Positions 1 through 8,163 of a DNA stretch of 32,168 nucleotides are shown here, piece by piece. A program made the position numbers and the translations under genes. The DNA comes from an uncultured Prevotella sp. (lineage in GTDB: Bacteria; Bacteroidota; Bacteroidia; Bacteroidales; Bacteroidaceae), in NCBI GenBank assembly GCA_905233825.1, contig CAJOFE010000033.1, forward strand, positions 1 to 32,168, written 5' to 3'. The notes below the pieces were generated by a model. The model searched no databases, had not been told where the DNA came from, and saw only the letters and a list, made by a program, of their open reading frames with translations. Each line of letters begins with the position of its first letter. The stretch's first letter is position 1.

Positions 1-96
1 GATAAGACTCCTATCAAGGAACTCTTTACCAAGGAACCTGAGTATGTTGCTGATGATGGTCAATTGACTCTTAATTTTATTTAGTGGACATTAATG
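1..96 (+). mobile_element. 3' end of an IS-type transposase gene (left copy)
   Basis: Positions 1-84 read in frame 1 as the last 27 residues of a protein (beginning DKTPIKELFTKE and ending QLTLNFI) with TAG at 82-84, followed by 12 nt (TGGACATTAATG) after which similarity to the right-hand copy stops abruptly. The whole 96 nt is repeated, inverted and without mismatch, at 32070-32165. A conserved protein tail plus a sharp outer boundary a few nt past its stop is what the end of an insertion sequence looks like. The peptide resembles my recollection of IS4-like Bacteroidetes transposase tails, but that family assignment is a guess. The catalytic part lies outside the window. Confidence 0.6.
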
Positions 97-107
97 ATAT
101 GATTTGA

Positions 108-1559
108 TTAATCGGCTGTACTTCCACTATTGTCGCTGGCCTGGGGAACATATACCACGAACCACAGGTCGGGATCAGATGCTGAGGTGAACCTCAGTTG
201 GGTCAGGTCAAAGTTGGTGTCTGCGGCCTTCACAATGAACTGCTGTGAGAGCAAATCAATAATGTCAGCTACTGACGAAAGGGTGTTCTTTACGTTTTCA
301 GCTGCTGTGGTAGCACCCTTGGCATCGGCACCAGGGCCTTCGTAGTTGAACTTCACACCGTCGGAAGTCATCTCGGGAGTGTAGTTGTAGCCTACAGAAG
401 TGGGCGTGTTGGTGCCAGGAGTATAGCGTACCTGCCACTGGAAACTCTTGTTAACGGCATTCCACATGTAGCGAAGACCCACGAAACCATAGGCCTTGTT
501 CTTGTTCTTCATCTGGGCAAAGCCTGCTGTCAGGTTGTCGATGTAGGTCTTGAACTTAGGCGACATGGCATTCTCGGTGGTAATGATGTCAATCATGCGG
601 TCGCCCTTGGCATTGGTGTATTTGGCGAAGAACTCAGGAGCAGGATAGCCCTGAATGATGAATGCAGGATTGTCGGTACCGATGAACTTGTCCTGAGTGG
701 GGTCATAGCGCAGTTCCTGGAGTTTCCCTTCAAGATAGTCCTTCTCAAAGGCATCGCGGAAGCGCAGGTAGTAGTCATTGCCACGCTTGGTGATGAGGAA
801 GGGGTTGAAGCTCTCGTTGGCAATGGCATCAGATCCCAAAGGATAGATGTTGGGCACACCGTCGTTGGAATCATCCATGTTGTAGATGCTGTCGGGACCG
901 AAACAGATGAGGTTACCGATAGAGGCATTGGCCTGGAACATCTTGTTGTGGAAAGCCTTCACGTCGGCCAGATATTCCTGATAATCAACACCCACCTCCA
1001 CGGGAGTGAGCAGGTTATAGGTGTTGCGCTTCTTGCCTTTCAGCATCATGTAGCTGGCATCTTCGGGGGCATCGACAATGATGAACTCATAGTCGCCACC
1101 ACAGCCTTCACTCTGCTCGTCATCACCAGTCCAGGAAATATCCTCGGGGTCGCTGAAGGCATGCATGCATGCATTGAAGGTGTTGAACGACAGCACAGGG
1201 CCGTTGTCCTTGATGACCTCCCATACCGAGGTAGCAGTGGCATAGGTGTTGTTAGAGAAGCGGTTGTCCATCGATACATCCACAGAGAAGTCGGGGTTGA
1301 ATCGCATCAGGATGAGGTAGCCACTACCATAAGGTGCCTCGTCGTTATAGGTGGGATAATACTGCATGGCCCATCCATTGGGCTGTGCCTCTAAGCGTGC
1401 GGAGTACTTGGCACTTGACTCGTTCAGTCGTTCAGCAGCACTCTTGTCGAAAATGGCTTCCTCTTCACCTGCACAACTGGTCAGCGCTACGCTAAATGAT
1501 AAATGACAAATGATAAATGATAAACCTATCAAAAGTCTATGAGATGTCTTATTAATCAT
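108..1559 (-). CDS. DUF4302 domain lipoprotein of a SusCD locus
   Basis: A secreted lipoprotein of about 483 residues. The N-terminus has a signal peptide ending in ALTSC, so the mature protein starts at a lipidated cysteine. The following region (AAERLNESSAKYSARLEAQ, then NGWAMQYYPT and GYLILMRFN) matches the DUF4302 pattern of Bacteroidetes surface lipoproteins, whose molecular function is unknown. It is the last gene of the SusC-SusD-metallohydrolase operon, 31 nt after its neighbour, so it probably helps bind or process the imported substrate at the cell surface. The ATG at 1559 is preferred over an in-frame TTG at 1568, because the TTG lies inside the intergenic heptamer repeat. Its signal-peptide core is encoded by a TTATCAT heptamer repeat nearly identical in DNA to that of the upstream gene. 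The IS end begins 12 nt past the stop, so further operon genes may have been separated from it. Confidence 0.85.
   Translation of the reverse strand: MINKTSHRLLIGLSFIICHLSFSVALTSCAGEEEAIFDKSAAERLNESSAKYSARLEAQPNGWAMQYYPTYNDEAPYGSGYLILMRFNPDFSVDVSMDNRFSNNTYATATSVWEVIKDNGPVLSFNTFNACMHAFSDPEDISWTGDDEQSEGCGGDYEFIIVDAPEDASYMMLKGKKRNTYNLLTPVEVGVDYQEYLADVKAFHNKMFQANASIGNLICFGPDSIYNMDDSNDGVPNIYPLGSDAIANESFNPFLITKRGNDYYLRFRDAFEKDYLEGKLQELRYDPTQDKFIGTDNPAFIIQGYPAPEFFAKYTNAKGDRMIDIITTENAMSPKFKTYIDNLTAGFAQMKNKNKAYGFVGLRYMWNAVNKSFQWQVRYTPGTNTPTSVGYNYTPEMTSDGVKFNYEGPGADAKGATTAAENVKNTLSSVADIIDLLSQQFIVKAADTNFDLTQLRFTSASDPDLWFVVYVPQASDNSGSTAD
1494..1524 (-). repeat. Heptamer tandem repeat inside a signal peptide (first copy)
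   Basis: On the plus strand AAATGAT, AAATGAC, AAATGAT, AAATGAT and AAA follow one another at 7-nt spacing. On the coding strand this is about four copies of TTATCAT. Seven is not a multiple of three, so the repeat is read through three frames and gives the hydrophobic core LSFIICHLSF. Confidence 0.85.
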
Positions 1560-1590
1560 AATTCTCAATTTTCAATCTTCAATTTTCAAT
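1560..1590 (-). repeat. TTGAARA heptamer repeat at gene junction
   Basis: On the minus strand TTGAAAA, TTGAAGA, TTGAAAA and TTGAGAA are followed by TT and then the ATG of the DUF4302 gene. It fills the whole intergenic space where a ribosome binding site would sit; no Shine-Dalgarno motif is visible. Confidence 0.85.
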
Positions 1591-2880
1591 TTACTTAGCA
1601 GTTTGCAGTTTCTTGTACTCCTCTACCTCCTGTATCAGCTGCTCATAGAGCGTGGGCTTGTCGGGGTTGGCAGGATCTATGTAGGTCAGACGATTGACAA
1701 AGCTGCCATACTGGTCACGCAGGAAGTTACCCTCGTCATCAGTGACATACTGGCGTGTCTGCACTTCCTTGCGCAGCTCGTCAAGGTCAATGTTCCAGTT
1801 GTCCTTCAGCCAGGTACGCACCAGATCAAGCTTCTGCAGGATGACAGCCTGGCCATCGATGTTATCAATATCGGTGCTGACAGTATAGTTTCCGTCGGCA
1901 TCAAGTGCCACAAAGCCATTGGCATTGCGGGGCACCACCTTGCGTACAAGCTTGTATTCATAATTAGCTGTCATGCGCAGGTAGCCGATGGTGTCGTAGT
2001 TACAGTTCAGACGGCTATAGCCTGTGAGGTAATCCTGATAGGCACGGGGATAATAGGCACGGTAGTCATCTACCTGATAGTCAATCTCTTCCCAGTCGTA
2101 ATGGGCAGTGTTGAGCAGCTTGTCCCAGCGATCCTGATCGTAGGTGACATAGCATGCCAGCGTCTCTACCCAGTCCTCACCAGCCTGTGATGAACCGTAA
2201 GGAGTGACGAAGCCCAGTCCAGCCTGGATGGTGTCGCTCTTTGATGCCCAGCCCATAGCGTCGTAAAGACCTGAACTGATGGTGTTGAAGGCAGTGGGGC
2301 GCAGCGATGTTTGGTCAAGGATATGGCCAAACTCGTGGTGCATGGTGTGGAAGAACAGCTGGTTCATTCCGTAGGGGCCCTCAATCTGGTTTACGTTGAG
2401 CTTGTTCACTTCCATCAGCGTCACCTTGATACCACCCTCGGCAACACCAACCTCACGGGAACCATCGCTCAGATAGCCAGGTGAACCGATGACATGGATG
2501 ATGCGGGGTGAGTATTTCTTCAGGAACACGTCCTTCTCACCAGCCAGCTTGGTATAGACATCAAGCCACAGATACTTCACCAATACTGCCAGATCGACGC
2601 TCTTCTCATAGGAGGCAGGCACGAGGTTCTTCTGCATGTCGCTACCCACATCCTCCATCTTGTAGATGAACTTCAGGTTATAGGGCTCCAGGAAGTTCTT
2701 CTTCACGAAGGTGTCAAGCGGGAAGGTATAGACACTACGGTCCAGCGGATACTCAGTGGTGTCGTAGATGCTGGGACCCAGGTCATCTTCACTACAGGAA
2801 GACAGCGCTACGCTAAATGACAAATGACAGATGACAAATGATAAACCTATCAGCAGTCTTTTTCTTATTTTCGTATTCAT
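1591..2880 (-). CDS. Substrate import-associated zinc metallohydrolase lipoprotein
   Basis: A lipoprotein of about 429 residues with a signal peptide ending ALSSC. It carries HHEFGHILDQ near residue 181-190, the HExxH zinc-binding and catalytic motif of zincin metallopeptidases. Size, motif and position next to SusC/SusD match the family of import-associated zinc metallohydrolase lipoproteins (TIGR04549 type). It presumably cleaves a peptide or other bond in the substrate at the outer surface before import; the substrate cannot be read from the sequence. It is third in the operon, with a repeat-filled 31-nt gap on each side. The ATG at 2880 is chosen over the TTG at 2889, which falls in the heptamer repeat. 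The signal-peptide core is built from heptamer repeats. Confidence 0.85.
   Translation of the reverse strand: MNTKIRKRLLIGLSFVICHLSFSVALSSCSEDDLGPSIYDTTEYPLDRSVYTFPLDTFVKKNFLEPYNLKFIYKMEDVGSDMQKNLVPASYEKSVDLAVLVKYLWLDVYTKLAGEKDVFLKKYSPRIIHVIGSPGYLSDGSREVGVAEGGIKVTLMEVNKLNVNQIEGPYGMNQLFFHTMHHEFGHILDQTSLRPTAFNTISSGLYDAMGWASKSDTIQAGLGFVTPYGSSQAGEDWVETLACYVTYDQDRWDKLLNTAHYDWEEIDYQVDDYRAYYPRAYQDYLTGYSRLNCNYDTIGYLRMTANYEYKLVRKVVPRNANGFVALDADGNYTVSTDIDNIDGQAVILQKLDLVRTWLKDNWNIDLDELRKEVQTRQYVTDDEGNFLRDQYGSFVNRLTYIDPANPDKPTLYEQLIQEVEEYKKLQTAK
2815..2845 (-). repeat. Heptamer tandem repeat inside a signal peptide (second copy)
   Basis: AAATGAC, AAATGAC, AGATGAC, AAATGAT and AAA on the plus strand, encoding LSFVICHLSF. 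The flanks CAGCGCTACGCT and CCTATCA are identical to those of the copy at 1494-1524, so more than 50 nt of leader are near-identical in two otherwise unrelated genes. Confidence 0.85.
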
Positions 2881-2911
2881 AATCTTCAATCTTCAATTTT
2901 CAAACTTCCAT
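2881..2911 (-). repeat. TTGAARA heptamer repeat at gene junction
   Basis: On the minus strand TTGAAAA, TTGAAGA, TTGAAGA and TT lead directly into the ATG of the metallohydrolase gene. This is the same arrangement as at 1560-1590 and 4685-4729. Confidence 0.8.
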
Positions 2912-4684
2912 TTAGTTCATGCGCAGATCGTCAAGGTTCATACTTGCAGGTTTGACGTGTGACGTAGTGTCAGTGGTGAGTGATGCAGGCTGCGAAGGTT
3001 CCATACCTGCAGCAATGGCATCCTGCGGAATCTCCAGTGCACGGCGTGGGTCATTCCAAGTCATGCGCAGTGTGTCGTTCTGTACACCAGTGCTGGTGTT
3101 GTTGCCATAGACGTGATAGTATTCCATGCCCCAGCGCTTCAGGTCGAAGAAACGCTTGCCGGTGAAGTTGGTCTCATAGCGACGCCAGTAGTTCACACAG
3201 TTCATATAAGGCACAGCGTTCTCAGGAATATTCCAGTTGGGATCCATGTTCTTCAGGAAGTCCCAGTTGTCGAAGCAGTTATAGTTGGTCGAAGTGTTCT
3301 TGGCAAACCAGCTCTTGATCATATCATCGGTGAGTGGCATCATATTGTTATTAGCCGCATAAGTCATCTTCGTCTTTTCAGAGAAGTTCATGGTGCCGAG
3401 GTGATAGGTACAGAGGTCTTCGCTGGCTCCTGCCAGGTCACCCAGGTTCACCTTGGCTTCAGCACGCTCTAACAACAGTTCCATGAGCGTGAACTCACGA
3501 CGGATAGTGTGGGCATAGCCGATACCAGCCACCTTGTCAGTATATTGGAACTGCTCTCCAATCCAGCCAGGCTCGAAGCCATAGTCACGACTACCGAAGA
3601 GTCCTGAAACAAAAGCAGAAGGATTGCCTACCCAACCTCTCCACATCGGTGCATTATGGAAGTAGATGGCACGGGCAGACAGACTGCCTTGCTCATAACG
3701 ATAACGCGACTTGCGGAAGATGGTGGAATAAGTGTCGATGAGCATCAGGTTGTTGAAGTCATAGGGCGTCTGCCAAACGGTAGCAAAGTCATCCAGATAG
3801 GAGCAGTCGTCCAGAGGAGCATAATCGAAGAACTTGGGCTGAAGCTGCGTGTTGTCAGTACCCAGCACCATATTTGCATGCTCTACTACCTTGTCCCACT
3901 GGTGCAGGAACAGATAGACACGGGCAGCAAAGGCATGAGCAGCATCTTCGTTGAAGTGCCATTTGGGCTTCTCGTAGTTGATATTGCTGATGTTCTTCAG
4001 ACCTTCCTCAAGGTCGGCCACAATCTTCTTGTAGGTCTCTGTCACATTGCTGCGGCTGTAGGTGTCATCCACAGTGTTGATAACCTCTGTGATATAGGGG
4101 ATACCGATATCGTTCTTGCTGGCCTCTTCATTCTTGTAGGCCTGCGAGAAGATGTTCACCAGGATGAAGTGGCAATAGGCACGGATGAGCAGGGCCTCGC
4201 CCTTGGCAGCAGACAACTGTGGGGTCATCTGTCGGCCATTGTCAGTGAGTTGGTTGATACCCTCCAGGACCTCATTGACCGAGTTGATGGTGAGATAGGT
4301 GCTGCTCCACATGCCTCCAGGAGTGTCGCTTGATGTCGAAGACTTGACAGGCTCAAAGCGGTAAGCCTCGTCATCCTGACGTCCTGATGAGGACAGGTTA
4401 TAGTGGGTTAGACTCTGCTTGGCACTGCCGTCAATAGGGTAGTGCTCAGAGTTGAGGTCCATGACGTTATCGCTTGACAACTCGCAGAACCAGCCGTAGT
4501 TAGAGTCGGGATAGGAACCTGTGAGCAGCATGATGATCTGATTCTCAGTGGCCAGCTCCACACGGTCGTCGGGTGCTTTGTCAAGGAAGTCGCTGCACGA
4601 GGCGAAGAGGAAAGCTGAAAGAGGAATGAGGAAAGCATGATGTCCTGCTTTCTTTACCTTATTATATATATTGTATTTCATCAT
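2912..4684 (-). CDS. SusD/RagB family substrate-binding outer membrane lipoprotein
   Basis: A lipoprotein of about 590 residues. The signal peptide ends FLFASC, followed by DFLDKAPDD, the very typical N-terminus of mature SusD proteins. Helical regions such as LSAAKGEALLIRAYCHFILV (helix-rich TPR-like scaffold) and a C-terminal WRRYETNFTGKRFFDLKRWG segment are hallmarks of the family. SusD sits as a lid on the SusC barrel and captures substrate for TonB-driven import. It follows SusC directly, with a 45-nt repeat-filled gap. The start is ATG 4684 (or ATG 4681 immediately after it); the upstream TTG at 4693 lies in the repeat. The imported substrate is not predictable; no glycoside hydrolase is nearby, and the metallohydrolase suggests a peptide-like ligand. 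Confidence 0.95.
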   Translation of the reverse strand: MMKYNIYNKVKKAGHHAFLIPLSAFLFASCSDFLDKAPDDRVELATENQIIMLLTGSYPDSNYGWFCELSSDNVMDLNSEHYPIDGSAKQSLTHYNLSSSGRQDDEAYRFEPVKSSTSSDTPGGMWSSTYLTINSVNEVLEGINQLTDNGRQMTPQLSAAKGEALLIRAYCHFILVNIFSQAYKNEEASKNDIGIPYITEVINTVDDTYSRSNVTETYKKIVADLEEGLKNISNINYEKPKWHFNEDAAHAFAARVYLFLHQWDKVVEHANMVLGTDNTQLQPKFFDYAPLDDCSYLDDFATVWQTPYDFNNLMLIDTYSTIFRKSRYRYEQGSLSARAIYFHNAPMWRGWVGNPSAFVSGLFGSRDYGFEPGWIGEQFQYTDKVAGIGYAHTIRREFTLMELLLERAEAKVNLGDLAGASEDLCTYHLGTMNFSEKTKMTYAANNNMMPLTDDMIKSWFAKNTSTNYNCFDNWDFLKNMDPNWNIPENAVPYMNCVNYWRRYETNFTGKRFFDLKRWGMEYYHVYGNNTSTGVQNDTLRMTWNDPRRALEIPQDAIAAGMEPSQPASLTTDTTSHVKPASMNLDDLRMN

Positions 4685-4729
4685 AATCTTCAATGTTCAA
4701 TATTCAATTTTTCAATCTTCAATCTCCAA
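4685..4729 (-). repeat. TTGAARA heptamer repeat at gene junction
   Basis: Six units on the minus strand (TTGGAGA, TTGAAGA, TTGAAAA plus one extra A, TTGAATA, TTGAACA, TTGAAGA) then TT and the ATG of SusD. The repeat begins directly after the TGA stop of SusC, and it is the longest of the three junction repeats. Confidence 0.85.
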
Positions 4730-7700
4730 TCAGATTCCCAGACGTACGGTGAAGGTGAACTGCTTTGAGAGAGGCGTTGCCACACCACCGGAGTTAACGA
4801 ACTCAGGATCCTGTCCGTTCAACTTCTTGTCAGCATAAATCAGGAAGAGGTTGGTGGCATCGAGTTTCAGTGAAGCGGTGCTCAGGCCAATCTTGCTGAT
4901 GAACTGTGGGTTGAAGTCGTAGGTCAGCGAGATGTCCTTCATACGGATGAAACCACCATCAGCCACACGGGCTGTAGAATAGTTGTATGCGTTGTAAGCA
5001 TAGCTCAGATAGTTGTCCTTGTAGTTCTGACGTACAGAAGCGATGGCAGGAATGTCAGTCAGCTTCTCGTCGCCAGGCTGCACCCAACGGTTCTTGAACT
5101 CCTTCGGCATGGCAGCAAGGTCGCTGTAGCTGGCAGAGAAGACAGGGTCAAGGCGCAGTTTGTTACCGAACGAATAAGTGATGAACACATTCAGACGCCA
5201 GTTCTTCCAACGGAACATGTTGTTCAGACCACCCGTGTAGGTAGGCTCCGTGGGACCTTCATACTTCAAGTGATCCAGACGCTCGTATTCCTGGAAATAG
5301 ACGTCACTGGTCGTTGTCTCACCACTCTCGTTAATAACCTGAGGGATACCCTCGTCGTTCAGTCCCTGGAACTGGAATGAGAACAGGGCACGGTGAGGAT
5401 AGCCTTCGCGGGCATAACCACTGGAAGAAACGAGGTCGATGACACGTGAGACTGACATCAGGTCGGTAATCTCAGTGTAGTTGTAGGCGAAGGTCAGGTC
5501 AGTATTCCACTGGAAGTCTTGCGACTTGATGTTCTGTGAAGAGATGGTGGCCTCTACACCATGTGATTTCATCGAAGCCACATTAGCATACTGGCGACCT
5601 ATAACTTGTCCGTAGTAATAACCCATCAGGTCGAAGTTGTCGCGCCAGTAGGCATCGGTTACCACGTTGATGCGGTTGTTGAAGAAGCCCAGATCGACAC
5701 CCACGTTGAACTCATGCTTCTTCTCGTAAGTCAGATCCTTGTTACCCAAGCTCGACTGATAGAGTGCCAGCTCCTGCTGGTCGCCCTGAGGACGCCACAT
5801 GTTGGTGGAGCGGAAGATAGGCTTGGCATTTGAGGCTGCAGTCTGCTCACCTACCAGTGAATAGCTCAGACGAAGGGTAGCGTGCGAGAACTTATAGTTG
5901 GTTTTCTCAGCCCATTCCTTGAAGAACGGCTCCTCATGGGCATTCCATGATGCAGAAACGTTCCATGTGGGCAACCAACGGCTCTGACGGCTCTTGCCTA
6001 ACTGGTTAGAACCGTCGTAGCGTGCAGTGAAGTTACCTGAATAGCGGCCCTTGTAGCTGTAGTTCACATTGCCGAAATAAGCTAAGCGGCGGTTCCATGA
6101 ACGGCTGAATGAGGTCAGTTCAGTACCTTCCTCCTTAGCCTGCTTGTAGAAGTCGGGAGTGATGGTCACGATGCGGTTCATATTGTAGTTTACACCGTAA
6201 TCCTGATGCTCACGGGCATCATAATCGGCACGGTTAGCTTCCATACCTGCCAATGCACTGAAGATGTGGGTCTCCACGTCGTTCACCGACCACACGTGGT
6301 TGTAGTTCACAGTGCCACGGAAGTCAAGCTGCTTCACTTGGTTCAGGTTCTCAATGAAAATACCGCCCTGAGGCATCACCGAAATAGGCAATGAGTTGGG
6401 TTTGTCGGGATCGCTGTACAGGTAGGGGTTCGAGTACATGATATTGGGGTTATCTACACCTGCACGGTAGGCCTCGGCCTGGTTCGAACTGTCCAGGATA
6501 GAGTGGTCACGGGCAGAACGGTTTACACGATAGCTGCCCAGCACATTCACTGACAAGCCACGGAAAGGCTTCCATTCCAGTTCTCCCTGGAACTTCAGGT
6601 CCATCACGTTGATGTCGATATAGTTGTTGTCCAGCTCATGGAAGATGCTGAACGGGGCGTAGTTGCGAGTATAGGTCTGCCAGGGATCCAGCGTGCGGCT
6701 GGTGTTCAGTGCATAGCTGAAGGGGTTGATGTCAAATGAGCGGCTGACTGCACCACTCACCACGTCAGTACTCTGGTTCAGCGTGCCAGGAGCCGTCTGG
6801 TCACGATAGCTGCCATTGGTGCGCAGAGTAGCGGTGAGGTTCTTCGACAGCTTGTAGCTGGCATTGATGTTGGCAGTGTAGCGTTGCACCTTCGAGTCCT
6901 TCGTCCAGCCTGGATCGACCATCGCCGACAAAGAGGCATACATGCTCGACTTCTCAGTACCACTGCTCACGCTGATGGAGTGGGTCTGCATGATGTTGCT
7001 GTTGAAAAGCAGGTCGAACCAGTCGGTATTGCGGAACTCGGCTTCCTGTAAGTATTTGGCCATTGCTGCCTCGGTAAAAGGCAACTCAAAGGTACCCTTG
7101 TTGGCATTATACTGATCCATCAGACCGTACATCTTGCCATAGAGACCAGCTGATGAGGCATTGGCCACCTGCGAGAATTCGAGCCATCCCTTGGCCTCCA
7201 TCTCCTTGTAGATACCCATCTGCTCCTGCGAGTTCGAGATGTTGTAGTCGCTGTAGCTGGGCTTCAGACGGTGGGTGAACTCACCCGTGTAGTTGATGCT
7301 GCTATGACCAGCACGTCCTTTCTTGGTAGTGATGACCACCACGCCCGACATGGCACGTGCACCATAGATAGAAGTAGCACTACCATCCTTCAGCACCTGG
7401 AAAGACTCGATATCATCGGCATTCAGTCCAGCAATGGCATTCGAGATCAGTGTTGTGGCATCACCACTCGACAGGTCATCGGCATCCACATTCACGGCAT
7501 CCTCCATGATCACGCCATCGACCACCCACAGGGGACTGCTGGAACCATAGATAGAGGTGGCACCACGCACACGAATCTTCGGGGCTGTACCGAAGGTACT
7601 ACTGACGTTCTGCACCGACACACCTGCTGCACGTCCTTCCAGTGAGCGGGTCACGTCTGCCACACCATCCAGCTTGGTTTCTCCGGCATCAATCTTTGTC

Positions 7701-8053
7701 GTAGCACCCGTAAACAGACGTTTGTCCATCTTCTGGATACCTGTGACAACGACCTCATCCACGGTGTGGGCATCGGTCTGCAATGTTACCTTCATGCCAT
7801 TCTTTGGAGTAAGCGTCTGTGTCACCATACCGATGTAGCTGATGACAATCTTCTTTCCTGAGGGGACGGCGATGCTGAACTTACCGTTCATGTCCGTCTT
7901 CGTTCCCTGCTTGGTGCCCTGAATCATGACGGTGGCACCGATACACGGTTCACCGTTATCTTCAAAGACTGTGCCCGAAATGGTATTCTGGGCAAGGGCC
8001 ATTCCTAATGACAGGAATAGTCCCACCAAGAGCATTGTTAGTCTTTTTTTCAT
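4730..8053 (-). CDS. SusC/RagA family TonB-dependent outer membrane transporter
   Basis: A 1107-residue outer membrane transporter. A signal peptide (ending ALAQ) is followed by a carboxypeptidase-regulatory-like beta domain (about residues 23-95: ISGTVFEDNGEPCIGATVMI), a TonB-box-like DEVVVTGIQ near residue 98-106, a plug domain (IRVRGATSIYGSSSPLWVVD; VLKDGSATSIYGARAMSGVV) and a long beta-barrel ending in the aromatic-rich strand QFTFTVRLGI. Length and domain order are normal for SusC. It is the first gene of the four-gene import operon and has its own promoter. No ECF sigma or anti-sigma gene lies next to it in the window. The start ATG at 8053 is followed by a normal signal peptide. Confidence 0.97.
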   Translation of the reverse strand: MKKRLTMLLVGLFLSLGMALAQNTISGTVFEDNGEPCIGATVMIQGTKQGTKTDMNGKFSIAVPSGKKIVISYIGMVTQTLTPKNGMKVTLQTDAHTVDEVVVTGIQKMDKRLFTGATTKIDAGETKLDGVADVTRSLEGRAAGVSVQNVSSTFGTAPKIRVRGATSIYGSSSPLWVVDGVIMEDAVNVDADDLSSGDATTLISNAIAGLNADDIESFQVLKDGSATSIYGARAMSGVVVITTKKGRAGHSSINYTGEFTHRLKPSYSDYNISNSQEQMGIYKEMEAKGWLEFSQVANASSAGLYGKMYGLMDQYNANKGTFELPFTEAAMAKYLQEAEFRNTDWFDLLFNSNIMQTHSISVSSGTEKSSMYASLSAMVDPGWTKDSKVQRYTANINASYKLSKNLTATLRTNGSYRDQTAPGTLNQSTDVVSGAVSRSFDINPFSYALNTSRTLDPWQTYTRNYAPFSIFHELDNNYIDINVMDLKFQGELEWKPFRGLSVNVLGSYRVNRSARDHSILDSSNQAEAYRAGVDNPNIMYSNPYLYSDPDKPNSLPISVMPQGGIFIENLNQVKQLDFRGTVNYNHVWSVNDVETHIFSALAGMEANRADYDAREHQDYGVNYNMNRIVTITPDFYKQAKEEGTELTSFSRSWNRRLAYFGNVNYSYKGRYSGNFTARYDGSNQLGKSRQSRWLPTWNVSASWNAHEEPFFKEWAEKTNYKFSHATLRLSYSLVGEQTAASNAKPIFRSTNMWRPQGDQQELALYQSSLGNKDLTYEKKHEFNVGVDLGFFNNRINVVTDAYWRDNFDLMGYYYGQVIGRQYANVASMKSHGVEATISSQNIKSQDFQWNTDLTFAYNYTEITDLMSVSRVIDLVSSSGYAREGYPHRALFSFQFQGLNDEGIPQVINESGETTTSDVYFQEYERLDHLKYEGPTEPTYTGGLNNMFRWKNWRLNVFITYSFGNKLRLDPVFSASYSDLAAMPKEFKNRWVQPGDEKLTDIPAIASVRQNYKDNYLSYAYNAYNYSTARVADGGFIRMKDISLTYDFNPQFISKIGLSTASLKLDATNLFLIYADKKLNGQDPEFVNSGGVATPLSKQFTFTVRLGI

Positions 8054-8096
8054 AAAACGTATCTAAGTTCTTAAATTTTAAAACGCATTTGGGGTG

Positions 8097-8128
8097 CAAA
8101 GGTACTGCTAAAATATCAAAAAAGCAAA
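8097..8128 (-). promoter_or_regulatory. Bacteroidetes-type promoter of the SusCD operon
   Basis: On the minus strand TACCTTTG (8104-8097) fits the -7 consensus TAnnTTTG, and TTTG (8128-8125) fits the -33 element with a spacer of exactly 20 bp. Transcription would start near 8090, giving a leader of about 37 nt to the SusC ATG. Confidence 0.75.
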
Positions 8129-8163
8129 TAAATTAATCAAAATCTGACATTTTTGTTGCATTT

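Noticed and set aside
1494..4729. The heptamer arrays as a CRISPR array
   Set aside because: Units are 7 nt with no spacers, and no cas genes are present.
108..8053. A polysaccharide utilisation locus
   Set aside because: SusC and SusD are present but no glycoside hydrolase, lyase, sulfatase or hybrid two-component sensor is nearby; the partners are a metallohydrolase and DUF4302, so a glycan target is not supported.
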